A DNA stretch of 49,470 bases, taken from assembly GCA_009700405.1 (NCBI GenBank), contig WLMD01000002.1:1-49470 (forward strand), written 5' to 3'. A program made the position numbers and the translations under genes. Below are positions 34,141-42,531 of the stretch, piece after piece. Every line of letters begins with the position of its first letter. Position 1 is the first letter of the stretch. Below the pieces are notes generated by a model. The model was not told where the DNA came from. It ran no database searches and saw only the letters and a list, made by a program, of their open reading frames with translations. The DNA is from Actinomycetota bacterium (GTDB lineage Bacteria; Actinomycetota; Actinomycetes; Nanopelagicales; Nanopelagicaceae).

Positions 34141-35403
34141 TTAGTTGACGTTACCGCGACTCTTTGCGACCGAGTTCAACACTTGATAGCCCACAACAGC
34201 GACCAAGGTAGCGTTGATGATTCCACCGAATGTGTAGTCGCCGCTTGTCCATGACATATCAGCGATACCAATGATTAGCGCTGATGCAGCAATAATCAGA
34301 TTCGTGGAATTGGCAAAATTAACTTTGCCCTCAATCCAAATACGTGCGCCAAGAACGCCGATCATTCCAAATAGTGCAACGCCCACTCCACCAAGAACGC
34401 CTACTGGAGTGGCGCTAAGGACAGCGCCAAATTTAGGTGAGAGCGAGAGCAAAATTGCGCCAACGCCGGCTACCCAGTAAGCAGCGGTTGAATAGACGCG
34501 AGTTGCGGCCATAACGCCAATGTTTTCGGCATATGTCGTTGTTCCCGATCCACCACCTGCACCAGCAAGTGTTGTTGAGATTCCATCTGCAAAAAGAGCC
34601 ATGCCCATTTGGTCATCAAGGTTCTTTCCAGTCATGGCAGAAACAGCCTTAACGTGTCCAACGTTTTCTGCAATGAGTACAAGTACTACTGGCAAGAAGA
34701 GCGCGATTGCCTTGCCATTAAATGTTGGAGTTGTGAAGTGTGGTGCTGCAAAAAGCGCAGCTGATTTGATGGTGCTTGTATCAACATCTCCTTGAATGAG
34801 GGCTACGCCATATCCCACTACGAGTCCTAGGAAAATACTGATGCGTCCCAAGAAGCCACGAGAGAATGCCGATATCAATCCGATGGAAGCCAAAGTAATA
34901 ATGCCCACGAGTGGACCCTGAACGAAATTATTTTTTGCAGCCCCTGCAAGATTGAGACCGATGACCATAACGATGGTTCCTGTTACTAGGGGAGGCAGTA
35001 ACCAGTTGATCCATCCAATTCCTGCAGCGCGAACGATGAGGCCTATTGCGGCCAGAATTAATCCTGTGACTACAACTCCGCCCAAAGCGTTAGACATGCC
35101 TCCGCCTGCCTTAGCGGCAGCGATAGGCGCAAGAAATGCGAAAGAGGACCCGAGGTAGCTCGGTACTCGGTTTTTTGTGATCGTAAGAAAGAGCAGCGTT
35201 CCTACTCCAGAGAAGAAGAGAGTCGTAGTAGGTGGAAGGCCAGTGATTATTGGCACGAGGAATGTTGCGCCAAACATTGCAGCAATATGCTGAACTCCGA
35301 CACCAATAGTGCGTGGCCAGCTCAGGCGTTCATCCGTTGAAACAACTTCTCCTTGACCAATTGTTTTCCCTGTGCCATGAAGTTTCCATGAAAGTAGAGA
35401 CAT
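34141..35403 (-). CDS. uraA: Uracil/xanthine permease (NCS2 family)
   Basis: This 420-residue symporter has about fourteen membrane segments. I chose ATG 35403, preceded by GGAAGGA with 7 nt spacing; a longer frame to 35481 has no such site. Signatures are GVGVQHIAAMFGATFLVPIITGLPPTTTLFFSGVGT near the start, VPSYLGSSFAFLAPI, and IAENVGHVKAVSAMTGKN in the substrate region. Relatives carry uracil, xanthine or uric acid; the sequence looks UraA-like. The divergent padR promoter region lies upstream. Confidence 0.9.
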   Translation of the reverse strand: MSLLSWKLHGTGKTIGQGEVVSTDERLSWPRTIGVGVQHIAAMFGATFLVPIITGLPPTTTLFFSGVGTLLFLTITKNRVPSYLGSSFAFLAPIAAAKAGGGMSNALGGVVVTGLILAAIGLIVRAAGIGWINWLLPPLVTGTIVMVIGLNLAGAAKNNFVQGPLVGIITLASIGLISAFSRGFLGRISIFLGLVVGYGVALIQGDVDTSTIKSAALFAAPHFTTPTFNGKAIALFLPVVLVLIAENVGHVKAVSAMTGKNLDDQMGMALFADGISTTLAGAGGGSGTTTYAENIGVMAATRVYSTAAYWVAGVGAILLSLSPKFGAVLSATPVGVLGGVGVALFGMIGVLGARIWIEGKVNFANSTNLIIAASALIIGIADMSWTSGDYTFGGIINATLVAVVGYQVLNSVAKSRGNVN

Positions 35404-35648
35404 TGATATTCCTTCCCTCAAGCCCTCAGATAGCGCCTTAACGCGGGTGTTCAGGCGCCAGACAGCGACGGGGAAGGTCACTTAAGGCTAGGACGCCTTC
35501 CTCACGACTGTGCGCATACCCACTAGTACGCCACGCCGTGACCATGAGCGCCTCTGATTTGCATTCGCACCGTATATCCGATTAAATAACGAATCGATAT
35601 ATCGAATAGATATAACCATCCGCCATATAGCCCTCAGGAGTAGATCAG
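35404..35648. promoter_or_regulatory. uraA/padR divergent region with TATATC-type repeats
   Basis: Three copies of the TATATC half site occur before padR: TATATC at 35573-35578, an overlapping GATATATC at 35596-35603, and GATATA at 35609-35614. TATATC-GAATA-GATATA at 35598-35614 is an inverted repeat. TCGATATATCGA at 35594-35605 is a perfect 12-bp palindrome. This probably binds PadR itself and may also overlap the padR-ino1 promoter. The remaining bases toward uraA form a leader of unclear structure; I found no purine or other riboswitch core. AGGAG at 35635-35640 is the padR ribosome-binding site. Confidence 0.62.
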
Positions 35649-36185
35649 ATGCGCTCGAGAAGTGAATCCTTGGAGTTTGCGCTCCTTGGGCTACTCGCGC
35701 AGAACGAGCTCCACGGCTATGAATTACGCAAGCGCCTCACCGCCATCTATGGCCCTTTCAAAGCGCTCTCATTTTCGGTCTTATACCCTCAATTGCGTCG
35801 GATGCTAGAAGCAGGCCTCATAGAGGAATCATTCTCATCTGACCCAGGACTTTCACGGCGCTCGCGAATTGTCTACCGCCTTTCAGAGCGCGGACGAGTT
35901 CGTTTTTCAGCGCTGACTGAAACGGTCAGCCCTGAGACATGGGAAGACGAAGGCTTTGAAGTTCGATTCGCATTCTTTAGTCCAACCTCGCACGCCAACA
36001 GAGTACGCATTCTTGAAGGACGTCATCGTCGCTTGAAAGAGCGAGCCGAGATTTTGCTGGGGGAATTGGAAAAATCTCCTGTCGGAATCGATAAGTACTT
36101 AGAGGAGTGGCGACGCCATTCTTTAGAAACCGCTGAGCGCGAAATCGCTTGGTTGGAAGACATGATCAAAACCGAGAGGAAATAG
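35649..36185 (+). CDS. PadR-family transcriptional regulator
   Basis: This 178-residue winged-helix repressor has the PadR N-terminal domain SLEFALLGLLAQNELHGYELRKRL, SVLYPQLRRMLEAGLIEE and RIVYRLSERG. The C-terminal half is the usual coiled helices of the Vir-family (PadR-C). The neighbouring ino1, with which it is coupled (1 nt spacing), is the obvious target. In streptomycetes and mycobacteria a PadR gene also precedes ino1. The TATATC repeats at 35573-35614 are the likely operator. Confidence 0.93.
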   Translation: MRSRSESLEFALLGLLAQNELHGYELRKRLTAIYGPFKALSFSVLYPQLRRMLEAGLIEESFSSDPGLSRRSRIVYRLSERGRVRFSALTETVSPETWEDEGFEVRFAFFSPTSHANRVRILEGRHRRLKERAEILLGELEKSPVGIDKYLEEWRRHSLETAEREIAWLEDMIKTERK

Positions 36186-36186
36186 A

Positions 36187-37284
36187 GTGAATATCAGTAC
36201 AAACAAAGGCGACATTCGTGTTGCAATCGTGGGCGTAGGAAACTGCGCCAACTCCTTAGTTCAAGGCGTTGTCTATTACAAGGATGCCGCAATTGATCAA
36301 GAGATCCCCGGTTTGATGCATGCAGTCGTAGGTCCGTACCACATCAATAATGTGAAGTTTGTTGCTGCATTTGATGTAGATGTAAAGAAAGTTGGGCTAG
36401 ACCTTGCTGATGCAATCTGGGCCAGCGAAAACAATACGATTAAGTTTGCCGATGTGGCACATAGTGGCGTCCCGGTTCAACGTGGCGTAACTCTTGATGG
36501 TCTAGGAAAGTACTACCGAGAAACTATCACCGAATCTGATGCACCTGCTGTTGACGTCGTCCAGGTTTTGAAAGATGAAGCGGTCGATGTACTGATTTGC
36601 TACCTACCTGTTGGTTCAGAAGATGCAGCGAAGTTCTACGCACAATGCGCAATTGATGCAGGGTGTGCCTTCGTGAATGCACTGCCTGTATTCATCGCTT
36701 CAGATCCAGTCTGGGCAGATAAATTCACCAAAGCTGGTCTACCTATTGTTGGCGATGACATCAAGAGCCAGGTTGGCGCCACAATCACTCACCGCATTAT
36801 GGCCAAACTTTTTCAAGACCGTGGCGTTCACTTAGATCGCACATATCAGCTAAACGTCGGTGGAAATATGGACTTCAAGAACATGCTCGAGCGCGATCGC
36901 TTGGAGTCGAAGAAGATTTCTAAGACCAACTCGGTTACTTCACAATTGGAGCATGACTTAGGTGCAAAGAATGTTCACATCGGACCATCGGATTACATTC
37001 CATGGCTAGATGATCGCAAGTGGGCCTACGTGCGCCTTGAGGGTAGAGCATTTGGTGATGTACCTCTTAACTTGGAATATAAGTTGGAAGTTTGGGATTC
37101 ACCCAACTCAGCGGGCGTCATTATTGATGCGCTGCGTTGTGCGAAAATCGGATTGGATCGCGGAATTGGCGGACCGCTTCTTTCCCCAGCGAGTTACTTT
37201 ATGAAAACTCCTCCAGTGCAGTACACGGATGAACAAGCCCATGTACGCGTTGAAGAGTTTATTGCTGGAACTATTGAGCGCTAA
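36187..37284 (+). CDS. ino1: Inositol-3-phosphate synthase
   Basis: This 365-residue NAD-dependent enzyme converts glucose 6-phosphate to inositol 3-phosphate, the precursor of phosphatidylinositol. Motifs are IVGVGNCANSLVQG near the start, DVLICYLPVGSEDA, VNALPVFIASDP, GDDIKSQVGATITHR and LNVGGNMDFKNM. The size is the short actinobacterial/archaeal type. It links functionally to pgsA-type and PimB genes in the window. The GTG start follows padR, so PadR probably controls both. The strong terminator at 37325-37358 ends the unit. Confidence 0.97.
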   Translation: MNISTNKGDIRVAIVGVGNCANSLVQGVVYYKDAAIDQEIPGLMHAVVGPYHINNVKFVAAFDVDVKKVGLDLADAIWASENNTIKFADVAHSGVPVQRGVTLDGLGKYYRETITESDAPAVDVVQVLKDEAVDVLICYLPVGSEDAAKFYAQCAIDAGCAFVNALPVFIASDPVWADKFTKAGLPIVGDDIKSQVGATITHRIMAKLFQDRGVHLDRTYQLNVGGNMDFKNMLERDRLESKKISKTNSVTSQLEHDLGAKNVHIGPSDYIPWLDDRKWAYVRLEGRAFGDVPLNLEYKLEVWDSPNSAGVIIDALRCAKIGLDRGIGGPLLSPASYFMKTPPVQYTDEQAHVRVEEFIAGTIER

Positions 37285-37324
37285 TTTCGACAAAGCACGC
37301 TAGCGACAAAGATGTGCGGCAAAG

Positions 37325-37358
37325 AAAACTCCCCCCGAGTAACTCGGGGGGAGTTTTT
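37325..37358. terminator. Bidirectional intrinsic terminator
   Basis: A perfect 15-bp stem pairs AAAACTCCCCCCGAG (37325-37339) with its complement at 37343-37358 around a 3-nt loop (TAA). T runs follow on both strands. It should stop ino1 transcription on the plus strand and the membrane-protein gene at 37384-37965 on the minus strand. Confidence 0.88.
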
Positions 37359-37383
37359 CTTAACCCTCACGGAGAGTAGAGGG

Positions 37384-37965
37384 TTAAATCGTCGCCTCCG
37401 CTGGAGTGCGACGAAGATGAACCCACCCTGCCATTGAAAGTACGAGCAACAAAAGTCCACCGATGAGTGCAACGCCGGCAGAAATTCGTGCAATTTGTCC
37501 CAACTCCCAGAACGCATATGCGGTGAGCAAAGTTCCTCTAAGAGTTACACCCTTGAAAACAGTATCAAGAGTTGCTTGCGCTGAATCTGCAGCTTTTTGC
37601 AGTGCTGCATCGCTTGGATTTGCAGCGGCTGCACCTGCGGTTGTGCGTGCAGTAGTTGATGCGTCAGCGTATGTTGCCATACGTGACAAGTGGAAACCAA
37701 GATAGTGATCTGCATACATTTGCGCTTGCTTACCGGTGGTCATTAATTTCCCACCGTTCTCCTTAAAGAAGGCAACAGTTGCTGCAGCATCATCGGGATT
37801 TCCAGTTGTCGCTGGAAGTGAAATCTTTTGAGCAGCTAGCTGACTCGAAACTGCGCTGTCGGCAAAACTGTAACCCCAGTTCATAAGCCCCGCGGCTACG
37901 AATAAAAAGAGGCTGAGACCGAAACCAACTAAGGTGACAATCCCATCAAAGGTACGACGTTTCAT
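37384..37965 (-). CDS. Membrane protein with two transmembrane segments, unknown function
   Basis: This 193-residue protein has an N-terminal helix (GIVTLVGFGLSLFLFVAAGLMNW), an extracytoplasmic Ala/Thr-rich middle of about 110 residues, and a C-terminal helix (ISAGVALIGGLLLLVLSM). The ATG 37965 follows AAGGAG at the right distance, in preference to an upstream start at 37992. Similar proteins are common in actinobacteria, but I know no function. The terminator at 37325-37358 serves it on the minus strand. Confidence 0.72.
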   Translation of the reverse strand: MKRRTFDGIVTLVGFGLSLFLFVAAGLMNWGYSFADSAVSSQLAAQKISLPATTGNPDDAAATVAFFKENGGKLMTTGKQAQMYADHYLGFHLSRMATYADASTTARTTAGAAAANPSDAALQKAADSAQATLDTVFKGVTLRGTLLTAYAFWELGQIARISAGVALIGGLLLLVLSMAGWVHLRRTPAEATI

Positions 37966-38179
37966 GATTTTCTCTCCTTTAGTGTTCATCAATGTGTGAA
38001 CACCCCTATTGATACACGGTCAATCTCAGGGAGAGAGGTTCAATCGCGAGTGTTAGCCCCTGTCTATTTGTGATTTTGCTTAATTAGTTATGTGACCCAC
38101 GCCAAATCATGCAAGCAAGAAGCAAGAAGCAAGTCAGTAAGAAGATTGGGGAGTCTGGTGAAACTTAATGAGAAAGTTA
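37966..38179. other. Intergenic region, no gene found
   Basis: This 214-nt stretch holds the promoter side of the membrane-protein gene and the 3' end side of the LuxR-like gene. The only pattern seen is a short tandem of AAGAAGC-type units near 38110-38130. No tRNA, terminator or operator could be supported. Confidence 0.4.
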
Positions 38180-38497
38180 CTAGATATGACGCGCGCAGAG
38201 AGATTGGCCATCAGCGCCAACTTCAAAGTGTTTACAAGCAACTTCTAAGCGATCAAAAGCGCTATCTCCGTAATGGGTGCGATAGGCCAGCGCCAAGAGA
38301 ACGCGCAAATTTGTATCGCTATCTGCCCGAATTCCGAAAGCTTTTGCGGTGCGACTGACAGTATTTTCAACAACTTTTTCGGTATGTGCTGTCTCTCGTG
38401 CAATGGATCCATTTGACTTCCCCTGGCAGAGAAGGTCCATCACTAGTCGCTCAAAAGGGGTTAAATCTCTCGTTGCAATCGTTATATCTATTGCCAT
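38180..38497 (-). CDS. Orphan LuxR-type HTH protein
   Basis: This 105-residue protein is nearly all one LuxR HTH: LTPFERLVMDLLCQGKSNGSIARETAHTEKVVENTVSRTAKAFGI at about 12-57. The C-terminal tail has two cysteines and no recognised domain. There is no receiver. An open frame on the opposite strand (38092-38358) overlaps it but has no recognisable pattern. It could regulate the divergent enoyl-CoA hydratase operon 90 nt away; that is inference from position only. Confidence 0.78.
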   Translation of the reverse strand: MAIDITIATRDLTPFERLVMDLLCQGKSNGSIARETAHTEKVVENTVSRTAKAFGIRADSDTNLRVLLALAYRTHYGDSAFDRLEVACKHFEVGADGQSLCARHI

Positions 38498-38586
38498 GAT
38501 TGAGGGTGTCCTCTCTCTTTCTTTGCACTATACGCGGTGGTGACACTTTCACCTATTATTGTTGACGATAGACATAGGATTGCGCA

Positions 38587-39336
38587 ATGAGCGATGTTTT
38601 GGCAAGAATTGATGGATCTGTACTCGTTTTGACGCTCAATCGGCCCGCGAAAATGAACGCGATAACACGCTCGATGTACCTCGGGTTATCCCGACATTTG
38701 CAGGAGGCAGCCGATGACTTCGCAATCCGTGCAGTCATTTTACAGGGCGAAGGTGATCATTTCACTGCCGGGAACGATATCTATGATTTTGTAGAAGAGC
38801 CTCCTACTGGCCCAGATTCTCCAGTGAGTAAATTTCTTGAATCAATTCATAATTTCCCCAAACCGCTATTAGCCGTTGTTTCGGGAAACGCAGTGGGTAT
38901 TGGTACGACAATGCTTTTTCATTGCGAAATTGTTTTCGCCACAAGCACTGCTAAATTTTCAATGCCATTCGTCTCCCTTGGTTTAGTTCCAGAAGCTGGT
39001 TCAAGCTATATCTTCCCCCAACTGGTCGGGTATCAAGAAGCGGCACGAATTTTCCTTACGGGAGATAGTTTCTCTGCTGATGATGCAAAACGATATGGAC
39101 TTGTAAGCGTTGTGGCAGATGATGCCAAGGAGCAGGCTCTTGCAATGGCTCATAGAATCGCAATGCAGCCACCAACATCTGTCATAAATACTAAGGCGCT
39201 ATTAAAGGCACGATCTCACGAAGCAATATCGGCGGTGATGCTCGTTGAGTCAGAGCTATTCATGCTGGCATTACAATCAGATGAAGCGATGGCAGCGTTT
39301 ATGAAATTCACATCGAGAAGTTCACAAGGAGATTAA
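38587..39336 (+). CDS. Enoyl-CoA hydratase/isomerase family protein
   Basis: This 249-residue crotonase-fold protein opens with VLVLTLNRPAKMNAITRSMYLGLS. The oxyanion region is LQGEGDHFTAGNDIYDF and the second is VVSGNAVGIGTTMLFHCEIVFA. VPEAGSSYIFPQLVG has the family Glu; the first conserved Glu of hydratases is not obvious, so isomerase activity is possible. The start is leaderless-type (TAGGAT at 38575-38580). The SDR follows by 2 nt. Confidence 0.9.
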   Translation: MSDVLARIDGSVLVLTLNRPAKMNAITRSMYLGLSRHLQEAADDFAIRAVILQGEGDHFTAGNDIYDFVEEPPTGPDSPVSKFLESIHNFPKPLLAVVSGNAVGIGTTMLFHCEIVFATSTAKFSMPFVSLGLVPEAGSSYIFPQLVGYQEAARIFLTGDSFSADDAKRYGLVSVVADDAKEQALAMAHRIAMQPPTSVINTKALLKARSHEAISAVMLVESELFMLALQSDEAMAAFMKFTSRSSQGD

Positions 39337-39338
39337 AG

Positions 39339-40169
39339 ATGAGTCTTGCTGGGAAAAGAATTTTCATTACCGGAGGTTCTCGCGGAATTGGATTGGCGAT
39401 TGCGCTAAAGGCCGCTCATGATGGCGCATCCATTGCCATTGCAGCCAAGACTGCAGAACCCAATCCTAAACTCCCTGGAACGATTTATTCTGCTGCCGAG
39501 GAAATTCGCCAAGCAGGAGGCATAGCTCTTCCGATTCAATGTGATTTACGAGATGAAAACCAAATCCTGCAGGCAGTTAATGACGCTGCAAAAGAATTCG
39601 GTGGCATCGATATTCTTATTAATAATGCAAGTGCCATTAATTTGACTCGAACAGAAGAGACACCGGCTAAACGTTTTGATTTGATGTTTGATGTAAATGT
39701 CCGTGGAACTTTTCTCACTTCGCAAGCTGCGTTGCCATTTCTTCGAGAATCCGCTTCGGCCGGAAGAAATCCTCATATTTTGACGCTATCGCCTCCGCTT
39801 TCAATGAAGGCTAAATGGTTTAAGAATCATGTTGCCTACACGATGGCCAAATATGGGATGAGCATGTGCGTTCTGGGGATGTCTGAAGAATTTCGCCGCG
39901 ACGGGATTGCCGTCAATGCTTTATGGCCCCGAACAGCTATTGATACAGCTGCTTTGGCAATGATTCCAGGAGTAGATATTGCGGCTTGTAGGACCCCGGA
40001 AATCCTGGCTGACGCGGCATATGCCATTTTCAATAGGCCAGCGAAGGAATGCACGGGTAATTTCTTCATTGATGATGAAGTCTTGGCCAGTGAGGGCATT
40101 ACCGATCTTGATAAGTATTCAGTCGTACCCGGTACGACTGACTTTTTAGCCGATTTCTTTCTTGATTAA
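39339..40169 (+). CDS. Short-chain dehydrogenase, HSDL2-like
   Basis: This 276-residue NAD(P)-dependent oxidoreductase has TGxxxGIG in FITGGSRGIGLA and the catalytic YxxxK in AYTMAKYGMSM. The segments ILTLSPPLSM, KYGMSMCVLGMSEEF and VNALWPRTAIDTAAL closely resemble hydroxysteroid dehydrogenase-like protein 2, but it lacks that protein's SCP2 domain. It lies 2 nt after the enoyl-CoA hydratase gene, so both probably act on the same acyl chain. The substrate is unknown. Confidence 0.87.
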   Translation: MSLAGKRIFITGGSRGIGLAIALKAAHDGASIAIAAKTAEPNPKLPGTIYSAAEEIRQAGGIALPIQCDLRDENQILQAVNDAAKEFGGIDILINNASAINLTRTEETPAKRFDLMFDVNVRGTFLTSQAALPFLRESASAGRNPHILTLSPPLSMKAKWFKNHVAYTMAKYGMSMCVLGMSEEFRRDGIAVNALWPRTAIDTAALAMIPGVDIAACRTPEILADAAYAIFNRPAKECTGNFFIDDEVLASEGITDLDKYSVVPGTTDFLADFFLD

Positions 40170-40199
40170 GTAAGAATTCACAGACAGAATAGGGGAGTT

Positions 40200-41672
40200 A
40201 TGTCGAATCAATCTGTAAATCCACGCACGGGTGAAAAATTTGGTCCCGTCTTTGCCGCAACAACACCGCAAGCGATGGATTCGCTAATTGCCCAATCGGT
40301 TTCGGCATATAAAGTCTGGTCTCATGTTAAAGCCGCTGAGCGAGGAAAAATTCTCCTGGCCCTAGCCCAAGCAATTGATGACCGCCTTCAAGATCTCGTA
40401 GATATAGCGGATCTGGAAACGGGGCTAGGAAAAGTCCGACTCACTGGAGAAGTTGGACGAACAACTTTTCAAATTCGCTCTTTTTCGAATGCGCTAGAAC
40501 GAGGAGAATTTGTAACACCTTCGCTAGATGAAGCCGTTGATGCAGCAGTACCGCAAGGGCATCCAAAATTCCTACGCACGACAAGAGGAATCGGACCAGT
40601 GGCAATATTTGGTGCAAGTAATTTCCCATTTGCATTTAGCACTCTTGGCGGGGACACGGCCTCAGCCCTTGCTGCTGGATGTTCGGTAGTCATCAAGGCA
40701 CACCCTGCGCATCCGCAGACTGCGCAATTAACTTTTGACATTGCCAAGAAAGCGCTACAAGAGGCTGGGGCGCCTGAGGGTTTAATTTCTTTGGGCCATG
40801 GGTTTGAATTCGGAAAATTGGTGATTACAGATCCACGCATATCGGCCGGAGCCTTTACTGGTTCACGCGCGGGAGGAAGAGCGTTATTTGATTTGGCTCA
40901 ATCTCGAGAGTACCCAATACCTTTCTACGGCGAACTAGGAAGCGTAAATCCCGTAGTGGCTGTTGAGAGCGCTCTTACAGATCCCGCTGCATTTGCTGGC
41001 GCGTACTTAGACTCGTTGCTCATGGGTAATGGACAATTTTGCACTAACCCAAGCGTTCTTTTCGTTCCTGCAGGTTCGATCGTTGTGAATGAAATCTCCA
41101 AACAGATTGCGCAGCGCGATCTCGCTCCCTTCCTCAGTGAAGCTACTAAGAATTTGCACGATTCCAATCGGGCAAAGGTAATTGCATCAACGAAGGCCGA
41201 AATTTATGAGGGTAAAGCCCCATCAGGCGCAGGTTTCTTTTCTGCCCCAATGGTTCTCGTTGTTAAGGCAAGTGATGTCACACGCGAAATTTCTGGCATC
41301 ACTGAAGAATGCTTCGGTCCAACCGGAGTCGTTGTGACATATGGCCACCACGGCGAAGTTGTAGAACTCTTAAGCAAGATGGAAGGCGCTCTCGCGAGTT
41401 CTCTTTTCGCTTCAGCGTCTGATTCATCAGCTCCGACTCTTATCGAAGCACTGGCATCGATGTCGGGTCGTGTGGCATTTAACGCATGGCCAACTGGAGT
41501 GGCTGTTACTGCTGGCCAACATCATGGAGGGCCATATCCGGCTTCAACTTCTTCTTTGCATACTTCAGTTGGAACGCAGGCAATCAATCGATTCTTGCGC
41601 CCAGTAACCTTTCAAGGCTTGCCCGATGAAATCTATTCCGCGCTTCAATCAACCACCACTAAGGAGAAATAA
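40200..41672 (+). CDS. NADP-dependent aldehyde dehydrogenase, 2,5-dioxovalerate (alpha-ketoglutarate semialdehyde) type
   Basis: This 490-residue ALDH should oxidise an acid semialdehyde. Catalytic C281 lies in GQFCTNPS and general base E245 in YGELGSVNP. The GASNFPFAFSTLGGDTASALAAGCSVVIKAHPAHP stretch is characteristic of the 2,5-dioxovalerate dehydrogenase group, which feeds pentose or hexarate breakdown into 2-oxoglutarate. AGGGGAG just before the ATG is the ribosome-binding site. Placed 2 nt before the FAH-family gene, it suggests oxidative sugar-acid catabolism. Confidence 0.9.
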   Translation: MSNQSVNPRTGEKFGPVFAATTPQAMDSLIAQSVSAYKVWSHVKAAERGKILLALAQAIDDRLQDLVDIADLETGLGKVRLTGEVGRTTFQIRSFSNALERGEFVTPSLDEAVDAAVPQGHPKFLRTTRGIGPVAIFGASNFPFAFSTLGGDTASALAAGCSVVIKAHPAHPQTAQLTFDIAKKALQEAGAPEGLISLGHGFEFGKLVITDPRISAGAFTGSRAGGRALFDLAQSREYPIPFYGELGSVNPVVAVESALTDPAAFAGAYLDSLLMGNGQFCTNPSVLFVPAGSIVVNEISKQIAQRDLAPFLSEATKNLHDSNRAKVIASTKAEIYEGKAPSGAGFFSAPMVLVVKASDVTREISGITEECFGPTGVVVTYGHHGEVVELLSKMEGALASSLFASASDSSAPTLIEALASMSGRVAFNAWPTGVAVTAGQHHGGPYPASTSSLHTSVGTQAINRFLRPVTFQGLPDEIYSALQSTTTKEK

Positions 41673-41674
41673 GA

Positions 41675-42520
41675 ATGAAACTTGCACGCCTTGGCGAATT
41701 TGAGAAAGAGAGAGCTGCGGTCATCGTTAGCGACACGGAAGCAGTATTTGTTGATGACGTTGTAGGAGACTGGAATAGAACTTCTCTTGAGGCTGGGGCT
41801 GTTGCAAAGGTTGCGGCGATGGATTTATCTTCGCGTCCGCGAGTTGCGATTTCTGACTATCGGTTGGGATCTCCAGTTGCTCGTCCGACCAAAGTAATTT
41901 GCGTAGGTTTGAATTACGCCCAACATGCCCTTGAGTCAGGAATGAATCCACCAGCAGAACCTGTAATTTTCATGAAGGCTCCAGATACCGTTGTTGGCGG
42001 CTTCGATGACATCATCGTCCCTCCAGGTTCAGAAAAGACTGATTACGAAGTTGAGTTATGTGTCGTTATCGGCAAGAACGCCCTCTATTTGAAATCTCCA
42101 GAGGACGCTAAGGATCACATTCTTGGCTACACGATTTCCCAAGATGTGTCAGAGCGTCATTGGCAAATTGAACGCAGTGGACAATGGGTTAAGGGAAAAT
42201 CTTTTCCATCCTTTAATCCGATGGGACCATGGATCGTTACCGCTGATTCGTTAAATCCTCATGACTTACGTTTATGGTGCACGATAGATGGCCAATCTCG
42301 ACAAGATTCGCGCACAAGCGATCTTATTTTCGGCATTGATCATTGCATCTGGTACATCAGCCAATTCATGGAGTTGAAAGCTGGCGATATCATCAATACA
42401 GGCACTCCACAGGGAGTGGGCATGGGATTCAAGCCCGAAAAATACATCCACGGCGGTGAAATCGTTGAGACAGGAATTGAAGGCATCGGAACTATTCGTT
42501 CCGCAGTCCGTAAAGCCTAA
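41675..42520 (+). CDS. Fumarylacetoacetate hydrolase family protein
   Basis: This 281-residue FAH-superfamily enzyme cleaves or hydrates a 2,4-diketo or similar acid. The metal-binding triad is visible in DYEVELCVVIG (E125, E127) and ISQDVSERHWQ. Other signatures are VICVGLNYAQHALESGM, KSFPSFNPMGPW and INTGTPQGVGMGF. Sugar-acid pathway members (for example 2,4-diketo-3-deoxy-L-fuconate hydrolase) look similar, but so do many others. It is the last gene of the plus-strand operon and converges on the enolase paralogue. Confidence 0.9.
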   Translation: MKLARLGEFEKERAAVIVSDTEAVFVDDVVGDWNRTSLEAGAVAKVAAMDLSSRPRVAISDYRLGSPVARPTKVICVGLNYAQHALESGMNPPAEPVIFMKAPDTVVGGFDDIIVPPGSEKTDYEVELCVVIGKNALYLKSPEDAKDHILGYTISQDVSERHWQIERSGQWVKGKSFPSFNPMGPWIVTADSLNPHDLRLWCTIDGQSRQDSRTSDLIFGIDHCIWYISQFMELKAGDIINTGTPQGVGMGFKPEKYIHGGEIVETGIEGIGTIRSAVRKA

Positions 42521-42531
42521 ACTCTAAAAAA

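Noticed and set aside
35404..35560. Purine or uracil riboswitch before uraA
   Set aside because: No conserved riboswitch core was seen in the leader; only a weak 5-bp hairpin.
38108..38135. Short tandem AAGAAGC-type repeat
   Set aside because: Only about three units with imperfect spacing; too short to claim a functional repeat or CRISPR-like element.
38092..38358. 88-residue plus-strand frame over the LuxR-like gene
   Set aside because: The minus-strand frame carries a clear LuxR HTH; this frame has only basic, unpatterned sequence.
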